Positions 53,697-61,428 of a stretch of DNA of 64,000 bases are shown one piece after another (position 1 is the stretch's first letter; each line of letters begins with the position of its first letter). The position numbers and the translations under genes are program-made. Source of the DNA: Bin87 sp034421995 (GTDB lineage: Bacteria > Chloroflexota > Dehalococcoidia > Lucifugimonadales > UBA3495); NCBI GenBank assembly GCA_034421995.1, contig DAOUJY010000040.1, positions 26,233 to 90,232 of the forward strand, given 5' to 3'. A model generated the notes under the pieces. It was not told the DNA's origin. It saw only the letters and a program-made list of their open reading frames with translations, and made no database searches.

Positions 53697-54998
53697 ATGA
53701 GCATTCCCACGGCGTCCGAGCGAGCCATCCGCCGCCAAATCGCGCGCCACGGGCCCATCACCTTCGCTGAGTACATGGCTCGTGCGCTGTACGGCCCCGG
53801 CGGTTACTATACCCACCATAACGCCGGAGCCGACTACTACACCAGCCCGCAAGTGCATCCGGCCTTTGGCGCGCTGCTGGCCGTGTACCTGTTTCACCTC
53901 TGGACGCTGCTGGATCGGCCCCGGCCCTTCACCATAGTCGAGCCCGGCGCCGGCGACGGCCTGTTGTGCCGCGACATACTGACCGCTGCCGCCGGCCTGC
54001 CCGACGGTTTTCACGAGGCCGCCCGTTACATTGCCTGCGATTTGCGCCCCGTCGCCGGACGGGAACGGGGCCAAGCGCGGGCGCAACGCATCGCGGCCAA
54101 CGCTCTGCGCTTGCCCCTTCGCGGCGGCATCGGCTGCCTCATTTCCAACGAGTTGCTGGACGCCCTGCCGGTCCACCGGGTGCGGATGGATAGAGGCCGG
54201 CTGCGCGAGCTCTACGTGGACGTCGAGTCCGATGTGGCCGACGGATACGAAGGGCAGTTGGTGGACCGGTCCCGCGAACCGTCCACACCGTTACTGGAGC
54301 GCCGGCTGGCGGAACTCGGCACGGAATTGGCTGACGGCCAGACTGCGGAAATCTGCCTGTTGCTGGAGGACTGGGCGTTGTCGGTGGCGTCGGTGTTGGA
54401 CCGCGGTTTCGCGCTGACCATCGACTACGGACGCAACGCCGCCGACCTGTACGATCCGGAACAACGGCCTCACGGAACATTGGTTACCTACCGCGTACAT
54501 CGACAGACCGATTCGCCCCTGGCGGAAACCGGCCGGCAGGACATCACGGCCCAGGTCGATTTCACGTCGGCGCGGGCGGCCGGTGAAAGCGCCGGCCTGG
54601 TCACTGTGGGCAATGTTGCCCAGGGGCCGTTCCTCTCGCGCCTCGGACTACAGGCGATCCGGCGGAACCACCCGGCAACGGTCCAACCCGGGAGCGGTTG
54701 GATCACGCTGCCCGTCGGGCCCAACGGCCTGCCGCCGGTCTCCTTGCCGGAACCGGTCATCTCCGGCACGGACAATGGGCGCGAGTGGCTGACCGGGCTG
54801 ACGCATCTGGCTCGGCCGGGCGGACTGGGAGATTTCCGTGTCCTGGTTCAGGCGAAGGGCGTTCCGACGGAGCGAGCCGCCGCCCTGTCATGGCTGGACG
54901 GCGAGCCCGCGAACCACGGCTATTCCCCGGCGGAATTGGCCGCAATGATCCCGGCTGACGGGCTGCGGTTGGGGCCGGAGCATTTCCGGTTCGTTTAA
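53697..54998 (+). CDS. MidA/NDUFAF7-type SAM-dependent methyltransferase
   Basis: A 433-residue class I methyltransferase of the MidA (DUF185) family, whose eukaryotic member methylates an arginine of a complex I subunit. It opens GPITFAEYMARALYGPGGYYT, the family hallmark, with a YYTSPQVHPAFGALLA segment and the SAM motif IVEPGAGDGLLCRDI. A later SNELLDALPVHRV helps the nucleotide pocket. It stands just before a CaiB/BaiF gene. Confidence 0.9.
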   Translation: MSIPTASERAIRRQIARHGPITFAEYMARALYGPGGYYTHHNAGADYYTSPQVHPAFGALLAVYLFHLWTLLDRPRPFTIVEPGAGDGLLCRDILTAAAGLPDGFHEAARYIACDLRPVAGRERGQARAQRIAANALRLPLRGGIGCLISNELLDALPVHRVRMDRGRLRELYVDVESDVADGYEGQLVDRSREPSTPLLERRLAELGTELADGQTAEICLLLEDWALSVASVLDRGFALTIDYGRNAADLYDPEQRPHGTLVTYRVHRQTDSPLAETGRQDITAQVDFTSARAAGESAGLVTVGNVAQGPFLSRLGLQAIRRNHPATVQPGSGWITLPVGPNGLPPVSLPEPVISGTDNGREWLTGLTHLARPGGLGDFRVLVQAKGVPTERAAALSWLDGEPANHGYSPAELAAMIPADGLRLGPEHFRFV

Positions 54999-55047
54999 TC
55001 CCCGGTGCTATAATCGGCCGGCACATTACCCAACCTGGAGCAAAGCC

Positions 55048-56313
55048 ATGCCCGGCCCTCTCGACGGCATCAACGTCGTGGAGTTTTCCACGATGATCGC
55101 CACACCCACCGCCGGAATGCTGCTGGCCGACATGGGCGCCAACGTCATCAAAGTCGAGCCGCCCTGGGGCGACCTCTGGCGATACGCCCAGGCCGTCATC
55201 CCCACCGACGGCCGGCCCTTCATGGCCTACAACCGGGGCAAGCGCTCCATGACCCTGAACCTGACCAAACCGGACGCGGCCGACGTGGTGCGCCGCCTCA
55301 CCGAGCAGGCCGACGTCGTCCTCGCCAACAACCGACCCGACGTGGCGGGACGCCTCGGGATCGACTACGAGACCCTCTCCGCCATCAACCCCCGCATCAT
55401 CTACTGCGAAGGTTCGGCCTTCGGGCACGACGGCCCGGATGCTTACCGCCCCGGTTACGACATCATCATCCAGGCCATGTCGGGCATCGCCACCGCCGAG
55501 GGCAAGGTTGCCGGCGGCGTGCCCCAGCACATCGTGTCCAGCCCCCTGGTGGACACCGCCTGCGGGCTGGCCCAGGCCTGGGCCGTCTGCGGCGCGTTGT
55601 TCGCCCGGGAGCGCAACGGCGGCAAGGGACAGAAGCTGGAGGCGTCCCTCCTCGGCGTCAGCCTGCTGATGCTGGGGATGCGTTTCGTCCGCATTGATGA
55701 CCTGGACAAGGAACCCCATGCCCAGATAATGGATTCGGTGAACGCCATGCGCGCCGCCGATACGCCCTATCCCGACCTGCTGGAAGTCTATGAATCCCAG
55801 CACTTCCAATCTCCCGGCAACATCTACTATCGTTTCTTCCAGACCGCCGACGGGATGATCGTCGTCGGTTGCTTGAACGCCGCCCTGCGCCAGAAGCTCC
55901 TCGGCGTCATCGACCTCCACGACATCCGCTTTGACGAGGGCTACGACCAGTATTCTCAGGAAGCCACCGAGTTCGGCGCGCAGCTCACCGCCGACGCCGA
56001 GGCCATCTTCCGAGGCAAGACTAACGAGGAATGGCTGGCCCTTCTGGACGCCGCCGGCGTCCCCGCCGGCCCGGTCCGTTTCGTTGAAGAACTGTTCGAC
56101 CATCCCCAGGTGGAAGCCAACAACCTGGCCATCGACGTGCAGCACCGCGACCTGGGCGCCGTCCGCATGGCCGGCCCCCCGGCCACCTTCACCGAAACCC
56201 CGCTGCAACCGGGCAACCTGCCGGCCCTGGGCGAGCACACCAATGCGGTGCTGGCGGAGTTGGGCTACGCGGCAGACGAAATCGGACAGTGGCGCCGGGA
56301 GGGGGTGTTATAG
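55048..56313 (+). CDS. CaiB/BaiF family III CoA transferase (third)
   Basis: A 421-residue member of the same family as the pair at 24005-26640, with LDGINVVEFSTMIATPTAGMLLADMGANVIKVEPP and NRGKRSMTLNLTKPDA. It is closer in layout to the first of that pair but not obviously a recent copy. GGAGC is the only ribosome-site candidate. A BrnT-like toxin gene begins 7 bases after its stop. Confidence 0.9.
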   Translation: MPGPLDGINVVEFSTMIATPTAGMLLADMGANVIKVEPPWGDLWRYAQAVIPTDGRPFMAYNRGKRSMTLNLTKPDAADVVRRLTEQADVVLANNRPDVAGRLGIDYETLSAINPRIIYCEGSAFGHDGPDAYRPGYDIIIQAMSGIATAEGKVAGGVPQHIVSSPLVDTACGLAQAWAVCGALFARERNGGKGQKLEASLLGVSLLMLGMRFVRIDDLDKEPHAQIMDSVNAMRAADTPYPDLLEVYESQHFQSPGNIYYRFFQTADGMIVVGCLNAALRQKLLGVIDLHDIRFDEGYDQYSQEATEFGAQLTADAEAIFRGKTNEEWLALLDAAGVPAGPVRFVEELFDHPQVEANNLAIDVQHRDLGAVRMAGPPATFTETPLQPGNLPALGEHTNAVLAELGYAADEIGQWRREGVL

Positions 56314-56320
56314 TCCGTTT

Positions 56321-56590
56321 ATGCCGGATTACATTTGGGACGCTGACAAGAACGAATGGTTGCGACTCAATCGGGGGCTCACATTCGACGACGTGGTGTA
56401 CCATATTACCCATGGTGGGTTACTGGCCGAGATTCCGCACCCCAATCAGGAACGGCATCCGGGACAGCGAATGTACGTTATTGTCATTGATGATTACGCG
56501 TACGTGGTTCCATTTTACCGCGATGGCGACGTTGAATCTTTGAGGACAGTATATCCCAGCCGAAAATATACCCGTGATTATGTCAGATAA
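56321..56590 (+). CDS. BrnT/DUF4258-like toxin
   Basis: An 89-residue small protein starting MPDYIWDADKNEWLRLNRGL, then FDDVVYHITHGGLLAEIPHP, QRMYVIVIDDYAYVVPF and a closing LRTVYPSRKYTRDYV. This is the layout of BrnT-like ribonuclease toxins. The gene begins shortly after the CaiB/BaiF stop, with GGGAGGGGG about 12 bases upstream. The next gene is the presumptive antitoxin, 12 bases on. Confidence 0.72.
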   Translation: MPDYIWDADKNEWLRLNRGLTFDDVVYHITHGGLLAEIPHPNQERHPGQRMYVIVIDDYAYVVPFYRDGDVESLRTVYPSRKYTRDYVR

Positions 56591-56602
56591 TCGGAGGCGA
56601 CG

Positions 56603-56908
56603 ATGAGCGGTAGCGAAAATAAAATTGACCCGACATCAGATGCGCCGTTGACCGACGAGGAATTCGATGCCTGGTGGCCTTTCAGCGATGACGACTTGGA
56701 CGACTACGAACGGGAGATTGAGGAATCTCTCCGTGATTATGAATGGATCCCGCCGCCTCATCTGGAAGAGGAACGCCGACAGGCCCGGATGAGAGTACGA
56801 CGCAGCCTTGCCGAAAAGTACCCGAATGGCATTCCCGAACGTAAAGCCGCCGACCCCAGCCCACAAAGCCAACCCAATGCCGCCGCTCCCGCCGCCGATG
56901 ACGCATAG
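56603..56908 (+). CDS. presumptive antitoxin of the BrnT-like toxin
   Basis: A 101-residue very acidic protein. LTDEEFDAWWPFSDDDLDDYEREIEESLRDYEW is followed by a helix LEEERRQARMRVRRSL and an alanine-rich tail. The position after a BrnT-like gene is the evidence for the antitoxin role; no DNA-binding domain is visible. A diverged copy follows directly at 56909. Confidence 0.6.
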   Translation: MSGSENKIDPTSDAPLTDEEFDAWWPFSDDDLDDYEREIEESLRDYEWIPPPHLEEERRQARMRVRRSLAEKYPNGIPERKAADPSPQSQPNAAAPAADDA

Positions 56909-57122
56909 ATGACCATGCAATCACCCAAACCGCCTCCGATGAGCGACGAGGAGTTCGATGCCTGGTGGCCCTTCAACGATGACGACCTGGATGAGTTCGA
57001 GAGGGAAATCGAGGAATCCCTTAAAGGACTATGACATTCTCCCGGATCCTAACTGGGAGGAGAATAAGCGACGCATCGAGGAAATGGCCCGCCGCACCCT
57101 CGCCAAAAAGCGCCCGGGGCGC
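56909..57122 (+). pseudogene. second copy of the antitoxin, frameshifted
   Basis: The copy starts at 56909, one base after the stop of the intact gene, and its N-terminus repeats DEEFDAWWPFNDDDLDEFEREIEES. After codon 40 (around 57023-57028) one extra base sends the frame to a TGA at 57032-57034. Reading in the next frame restores the alignment as DYDILPDPNWEENKRRIEEMARRTLAKK, so the copy is broken by a one-base insertion (or a sequencing error). Confidence 0.7.
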
Positions 57123-57147
57123 ATGACCCGAGGAACAGAGGAAACAA

Positions 57148-58851
57148 TTGCCCCCCGGCCTACTGGCTTACTGTCGTGGCGAAGCCGCTACGCCCTATGA
57201 TGACCCGACCGGCTGGGATGAAATCCGCAAGAACCAGCCCCCACCGGACGACCTTTGGCGTTGGGTTCCAATCGATAAACCTGCTGATGCCGACCTGCGG
57301 GAGCACTTCGCCGGCGACAGCATTGACCTCATCTACCTGGACCCGCCCTTCAACTCCAACGTCAACTACAACGCTTTTTTCCAGGAACAGACCGGCGAAC
57401 CGTCCTCGGCGCAGATTACCGCCTTTGAGGACACCTGGCATTGGGGCCTGGAGTCGGAGGCGGCCTACCGCGCCATAGTCACCGACGGGCCGCAAAAGCT
57501 GGCCGACCTGCTACAGGCCATGCACGCCTTTCTGGGCCAGAGCGACATGATTGCCTACCTGTCCATGATGGCGCCGCGCATCGCGGAACTGCACCGCGTG
57601 CTCAAACCTACCGGCAGCATCTACCTGCACTGCGACCCTACCGCCAGCCACTATTTGAGCTGCTGATGGACTCGATATTTGGGCATACCAACTATCGCAA
57701 CGAAATCATCTGGCGTCGCACCACCAGTCATAGCGACGCCAAAGGACTGGGACGTGTTCACGATACGATACTGCTTTATCACAAGAGCGCGGATTTTGGA
57801 TGGAACAAAGTCTTTCAGCCGTTGGATGACGACTACGTGGCCAACTATTACCGCTACGCTGACGCAGATGAGCGCAAGTTCATGTCGGCAGATTTGTCAG
57901 CGGCCGGCCCGGGCCGGCGCGTGATTTTGGAGATCGAGGAGAGGAATCATTGATCCGCCGGCCGGCCGGCACTGGATGTACGACGATGACGGAATCACCA
58001 GACTTCTACAAGAGGACAAAATCTACTGGACGCGCAACGGCGTTCCCCGGTTGAAAGTCTATCTTGACGAACACCCCGGAGTGCCGGCGCAAGACGTTTG
58101 GGATGACATACAGCCGTTGCGGTCATGGCACAAAGAGCGCTTGGGCTACCCCACGCAGAAACCCGAGGCCCTACTGGAACGCATCATCAATGCCAGCAGC
58201 AACGAGGGGGACGTAGTGCTGGACCCATTCTGCGGCTGCGGCACGGCCACGGTGGCCGCGGAACGCCTCAACCGCCGCTGGGTCGGCATTGATATTACCC
58301 ACCTGGCAATGTCCCTGATGCGCCATCGCCTGCATGACACCTTTGCCGACGAGTTGCGGCCCTATGAAGTGGTGGGCGTTCCGCAGGACCCGGCCAGCGC
58401 GGCGGCCCTGGCCCAGCATGACCGCTATCAATTTGAGTGGTGGGGCGTCAGCCTGGTGGACGCTCGCCCGGCCCGGGATAAAAAGAAGGGAGCTGACGCC
58501 GGCGTTGACGGCATCATCAACTTCTTCGATGACAACAGCGGCAAGGCCAAGCGCATCGTCGTGCAAGTGAAAAGCGGCCAGGTCAACCGGGGCATGATTG
58601 CCACGCTGAAGGGCGACATGTCGCGGGAAAAGGCGGAAATCGGCCTGTTCGTCACCCTGAACGAGCCGACCCGCTCCATGTTGCAGGAAGCGGCATCTGC
58701 CGGTTTCTACACCCCGGAACACTAACCCGACCACAATTACCCCCGCCTGCAAGTCCTCACCGTAGCCGACCTGCTGAACGGGGCTGAGGCGCAATATCCC
58801 CGAGTAGCTCCGCCAGCCACCTTCCGCCAGGCTCCCCGAAGGCGGCGCAGC
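57148..58851 (+). pseudogene. degraded DNA methyltransferase with Mrr-like nuclease domain
   Basis: One long gene broken in at least three places. Frame 1 (57148-57666) has YLDPPFNSN, the catalytic motif of beta-class N4/N6 methyltransferases, but a one-base loss near 57652-57656 leads to a TGA. Continuation (FELLMDSIFGHTNYRNEI) is in another frame to 57953. A second shift near 57905-57955 returns to GRHWMYDDDG and VVLDPFCGCGTATVA (SAM motif), then a GADAGVDGIINFF...VVQVKSG Mrr-like domain. Finally an in-frame TAA at 58723-58725 interrupts family sequence that continues as NYPRLQVLTVADLL. The TAA cannot be a mere indel error. Confidence 0.8.
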
Positions 58852-58897
58852 CCCGGGCTGGCAGAGCAGCCTGGTCTGACTTCCACTGGGCCAAAAC

Positions 58898-58925
58898 GTA
58901 GGGGCGACCGGTCGGTCGCCCCTAC
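58898..58925. repeat. GTAGGGGCGACC palindrome
   Basis: A perfect 12-bp stem, GTAGGGGCGACC with GGTCGCCCCTAC, and a 4-base loop. It lies between the methyltransferase pseudogene and the first 73-residue peptide gene. A weaker relative is at 59284-59305. Confidence 0.8.
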
Positions 58926-58954
58926 AAGCGTTACGAGGTATCTCCGTCGTCGCC

Positions 58955-59176
58955 CTACCGCTCCGGCACGAAGCTGTAGTAGCGCACACCGGCCATGGGG
59001 ATGCCGTAGGCGAAGTTGGTCAGCGGCAGGTCAGGCTCACGCTCCGGGCCTGGGTCAGCGGCCGGAGCTCCGTACTCGTTGAGCAGGCCTTCCATGTCCC
59101 GCTCAACTTTTTCGCGCAAGAGGCCAGTCTCGCGATTGGTGTCGTTGACCAAGTTGCGTTCGTTTATCGTAACCAT
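58955..59176 (-). CDS. 73-residue peptide, twin 1, conserved C-terminus
   Basis: A 73-residue peptide starting MVTINERNLV and ending AYGIPMAGVRYYSFVPER. It aligns without gaps with the twin at 59339, about 38 of 73 positions being identical and the last 19 almost invariant. The first half is charged and helical (GLLREKVERDMEGLLNEYG); no cysteine and no membrane segment is present. GGAAGGGAGG lies 8 bases upstream. Function unknown; no enzyme typical of peptide maturation is seen nearby. Confidence 0.75.
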   Translation of the reverse strand: MVTINERNLVNDTNRETGLLREKVERDMEGLLNEYGAPAADPGPEREPDLPLTNFAYGIPMAGVRYYSFVPER

Positions 59177-59229
59177 CGTTTGTTCCTCCCTTCCTTGATG
59201 CGGATCACATCAACCTTGATATGGTACGT

Positions 59230-59258
59230 ATCATACCTAATTATTCGTATTCCGTCAA
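59230..59258 (-). promoter_or_regulatory. sigma-70-type promoter of peptide gene 1
   Basis: On the minus strand TTGACG (59258-59253), a 17-base spacer and TATGAT (59235-59230). The start codon lies 54 bases downstream of the -10. A TGATA-N7-TATCA inverted repeat overlaps the -10. Confidence 0.65.
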
Positions 59259-59338
59259 ATATCTGGCGTCAACCCGATAAAACGGGGCGACCGTTGGGCC
59301 GCCCCTGAGCGCGTCACTTCGGTGGCCACGGAGTGCGT

Positions 59339-59560
59339 CTAGCTCTCCGGCACGTAGGTGTAGTAGCGCACGCCGGCCATGGGGATGCCGTAAGCCATGG
59401 CCGGCGGCGGGATGTGCTTGACCCGCTCCGGCGCGCTGTCCTCCATGCGGGCGCCGAATTCGGTGAGGATGTCGGACATATCCTGCTCAACCCATTGGGT
59501 GAGCAACCCGGAACGGTTATCAATGTCGGCGGTGATCGGGCGCTCGTTGACGGTAACCAT
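59339..59560 (-). CDS. 73-residue peptide, twin 2, conserved C-terminus
   Basis: A 73-residue peptide starting MVTVNERPIT and ending AYGIPMAGVRYYTYVPES. It matches the twin exactly in length. The helical N-terminal half carries GLLTQWVEQDMSDILTEFG. The ATG at 59560 is chosen over one seven codons earlier because AGGAGGAGG precedes it by 6 bases. Its near-consensus promoter suggests strong expression. Function unknown. Confidence 0.75.
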   Translation of the reverse strand: MVTVNERPITADIDNRSGLLTQWVEQDMSDILTEFGARMEDSAPERVKHIPPPAMAYGIPMAGVRYYTYVPES

Positions 59561-59617
59561 CGTTGCCTCCTCCTTCCTCACGGGGTCTGCGCTGCATCAT
59601 TGATACGGATGCTATGT

Positions 59618-59646
59618 ATCATATTAGCCGATAACGACTATGTCAA
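59618..59646 (-). promoter_or_regulatory. near-consensus sigma-70 promoter of peptide gene 2
   Basis: On the minus strand TTGACA (59646-59641), a 17-base spacer and TATGAT (59623-59618), the best match to the consensus seen in the window. A perfect inverted repeat, TGATAC-N9-GTATCA at 59601-59621, overlaps the -10 and could be an operator. Confidence 0.75.
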
Positions 59647-59664
59647 CCGGCGAAAAATCCAATT

Positions 59665-59694
59665 TTGATACGGTATATTATCATCAGCCATAAT
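59665..59694 (+). promoter_or_regulatory. promoter candidate of the SWIM gene
   Basis: TTGATA (59665-59670), an 18-base spacer and CATAAT (59689-59694) on the plus strand, about 100 bases before the SWIM start. A TGATA-N8-TATCA inverted repeat (59666-59683) overlaps the -35 and repeats the motif seen at the two peptide promoters. Confidence 0.5.
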
Positions 59695-59793
59695 ATACGT
59701 CGCCATCGTATTGACCCGCCAGCCCCGTTGCCAGTACCATTTAGCCACCGGGCGGGTATGCGATCCTGCCCCGAAAACACTACGGGGGTTGAA

Positions 59794-60051
59794 ATGACTT
59801 CGAGCTACATCGGCAAGGTTGACAAGGCGCGGAAATACGCCGAAGAACCGGGGCGGGTGAACATTCACACCTTCGAAGCCTCTTTCGTCGGCAACCACAA
59901 CACCTACCGGGTCGCGTACCACGACGGCGATTGGCGCTGCGAGTGCGCGTTTTTCAGCACCCGACGGGTATGCAGCCACACCATGGCCTTGCAGCGTATG
60001 CTCGATGAGATGCTGGCGGGACACGCCACCGCCGAAACGGCCGCCAACTAG
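59794..60051 (+). CDS. small SWIM zinc-finger protein
   Basis: An 85-residue protein: a short basic leader, a two-strand segment (VGNHNTYRVAYHDGDWRC) and a SWIM finger CxCxnCxH read as CECAFFSTRRVCSH, then a short helix. SWIM fingers bind DNA or proteins. The ATG at 59794 follows GGGGG by a few bases; the frame is open further upstream but that part is not protein-like. It is divergent from the twin peptide genes and may regulate them (inference). Confidence 0.75.
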   Translation: MTSSYIGKVDKARKYAEEPGRVNIHTFEASFVGNHNTYRVAYHDGDWRCECAFFSTRRVCSHTMALQRMLDEMLAGHATAETAAN

Positions 60052-60081
60052 TTTTCCGGGGTTTCCTCCCCTGAAACAGGA

Positions 60082-60120
60082 CTGCCGGAGCCGCGACCGC
60101 CCTCCGGCAGTTTGCGTTTT
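60082..60120. terminator. rho-independent terminator (plus strand) after the SWIM gene
   Basis: A perfect 9-bp stem, CTGCCGGAG with CTCCGGCAG, an 11-base loop and then TTTGCGTTTT. It lies between the convergent SWIM and fabF genes. Confidence 0.75.
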
Positions 60121-60139
60121 GCGGCGCTCAACGCCGCCG

Positions 60140-61411
60140 TCAGTCTTCATAACGACGGAAAACCAGGCAGGCGTTTTGGCCGCCGAATCCGAACGCGTTG
60201 GACAGGACCACCGCCACGTCGGCCGCTCGGGCCTGATTAGGCACGTAGTCCAGATCGCACTCCGGGTCGGGTGTTTCCTGGTTGACGGTGGGGTGGATCC
60301 GTTGGTCAACGATGGTCTTGACGCAAGCCACGGCTTCCAGCGCCCCGGACGCGCCCAGGGAATGGCCGATCATACCCTTGGTGCTACTCACCGGGATCCG
60401 ATACGCAGCGTCCTCGAAAAGGCGTTTGATGGCCACGGTTTCCACCGCGTCGTTCAGCGGCGTGGAGGTGCCGTGAGCGTTGATGTAGTCCACGTCTCCA
60501 GTGGACAACCCCGCGTCGTCCAAGGCGTCGGACATGGCACGTGCCGCGCTGGCTCCCGTCTCCTGAGGCTGCACCAAGTGGCCGGCGTCGGCGGTCGCGC
60601 CAAAACCGGCTACTTCGCAAAGAATGTTTGCGCCGCGTGATTTGGCGCGTTCCAGCTCCTCCAGGACGAGGATGCCGGCCCCTTCCGCCGGCACGAACCC
60701 GTCCCGTTCTGCGTCAAAGGGTCGGCTGGCTCGGTGCGGTTCGTCGTTGCGGGCGCTGAGGGCGCGCATCACGGCGAACCCGGCCAAACCCAACTGGCTG
60801 ATGCCGGCTTCGGCGCCGCCGGTGAGCATCACGTCGGCGACGCCGTGACGAATGGCCTGCAGGGCTTCGCCGATGGCGTTGTTGGAGGCGGCGCAGGCGG
60901 TAGTTGACGTGGAGTTGTAGCCGTGGGCGCCCACGTACTGGCTCACGTTGGCCGCCGCCATGTTGGGCAAGATCATGGGGAAAAAGAAGGGAGACATTCT
61001 CATACCGCCCCGGTTGGCCAGGATGCGGCAGTTCTCCTCCAAGGTGGGGAATCCGCCATTGCCGTTACCCAGCAACACGCCGACGCGGTAGGGGTCCTCC
61101 CGCTTCACGTCCAGTCCGGCATCGGGGACCGCCTGCAACGCGGCGGCCACGGCCATTTGGGAAAACCGGGCCATCCGCCGGGCTTCCCGGCGGGGAATGT
61201 AGTCCTCCGGGTTGAAGTCGTCGGCCTGGCCGGCGATCTGGCACGGATAATCGGTCGGGTCGCACAGGGTCATCGGACCGATCCCGGATACGCCGGCGAC
61301 CAGGTTGGCCCAGAAATCATCGGGCGTCAATCCCAACGGCGTGATCGCGCCCAACCCGGTGACCACTACGCGCCGGCGCGTGTTCCCGGTTCCATTTCCG
61401 TTGCTTGTCAT
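60140..61411 (-). CDS. fabF: 3-oxoacyl-ACP synthase II
   Basis: A condensing enzyme of fatty-acid elongation. The Cys-His-His triad is intact: TTACAASNNA, NAHGTSTPLND and GHSLGAS. It starts RRVVVTGLGAITPLG after a short leader. The first ATG (61411) gives 423 residues; a TTG seven codons earlier overlaps the folC stop. No acyl carrier protein gene is nearby. Confidence 0.94.
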   Translation of the reverse strand: MTSNGNGTGNTRRRVVVTGLGAITPLGLTPDDFWANLVAGVSGIGPMTLCDPTDYPCQIAGQADDFNPEDYIPRREARRMARFSQMAVAAALQAVPDAGLDVKREDPYRVGVLLGNGNGGFPTLEENCRILANRGGMRMSPFFFPMILPNMAAANVSQYVGAHGYNSTSTTACAASNNAIGEALQAIRHGVADVMLTGGAEAGISQLGLAGFAVMRALSARNDEPHRASRPFDAERDGFVPAEGAGILVLEELERAKSRGANILCEVAGFGATADAGHLVQPQETGASAARAMSDALDDAGLSTGDVDYINAHGTSTPLNDAVETVAIKRLFEDAAYRIPVSSTKGMIGHSLGASGALEAVACVKTIVDQRIHPTVNQETPDPECDLDYVPNQARAADVAVVLSNAFGFGGQNACLVFRRYED

Positions 61412-61428
61412 CGTTGGAATTGTAGCAG

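Noticed and set aside
54757..56238. A 493-residue minus-strand frame opposite the third CaiB/BaiF gene
   Set aside because: Antisense artefact with no ribosome site or motif.
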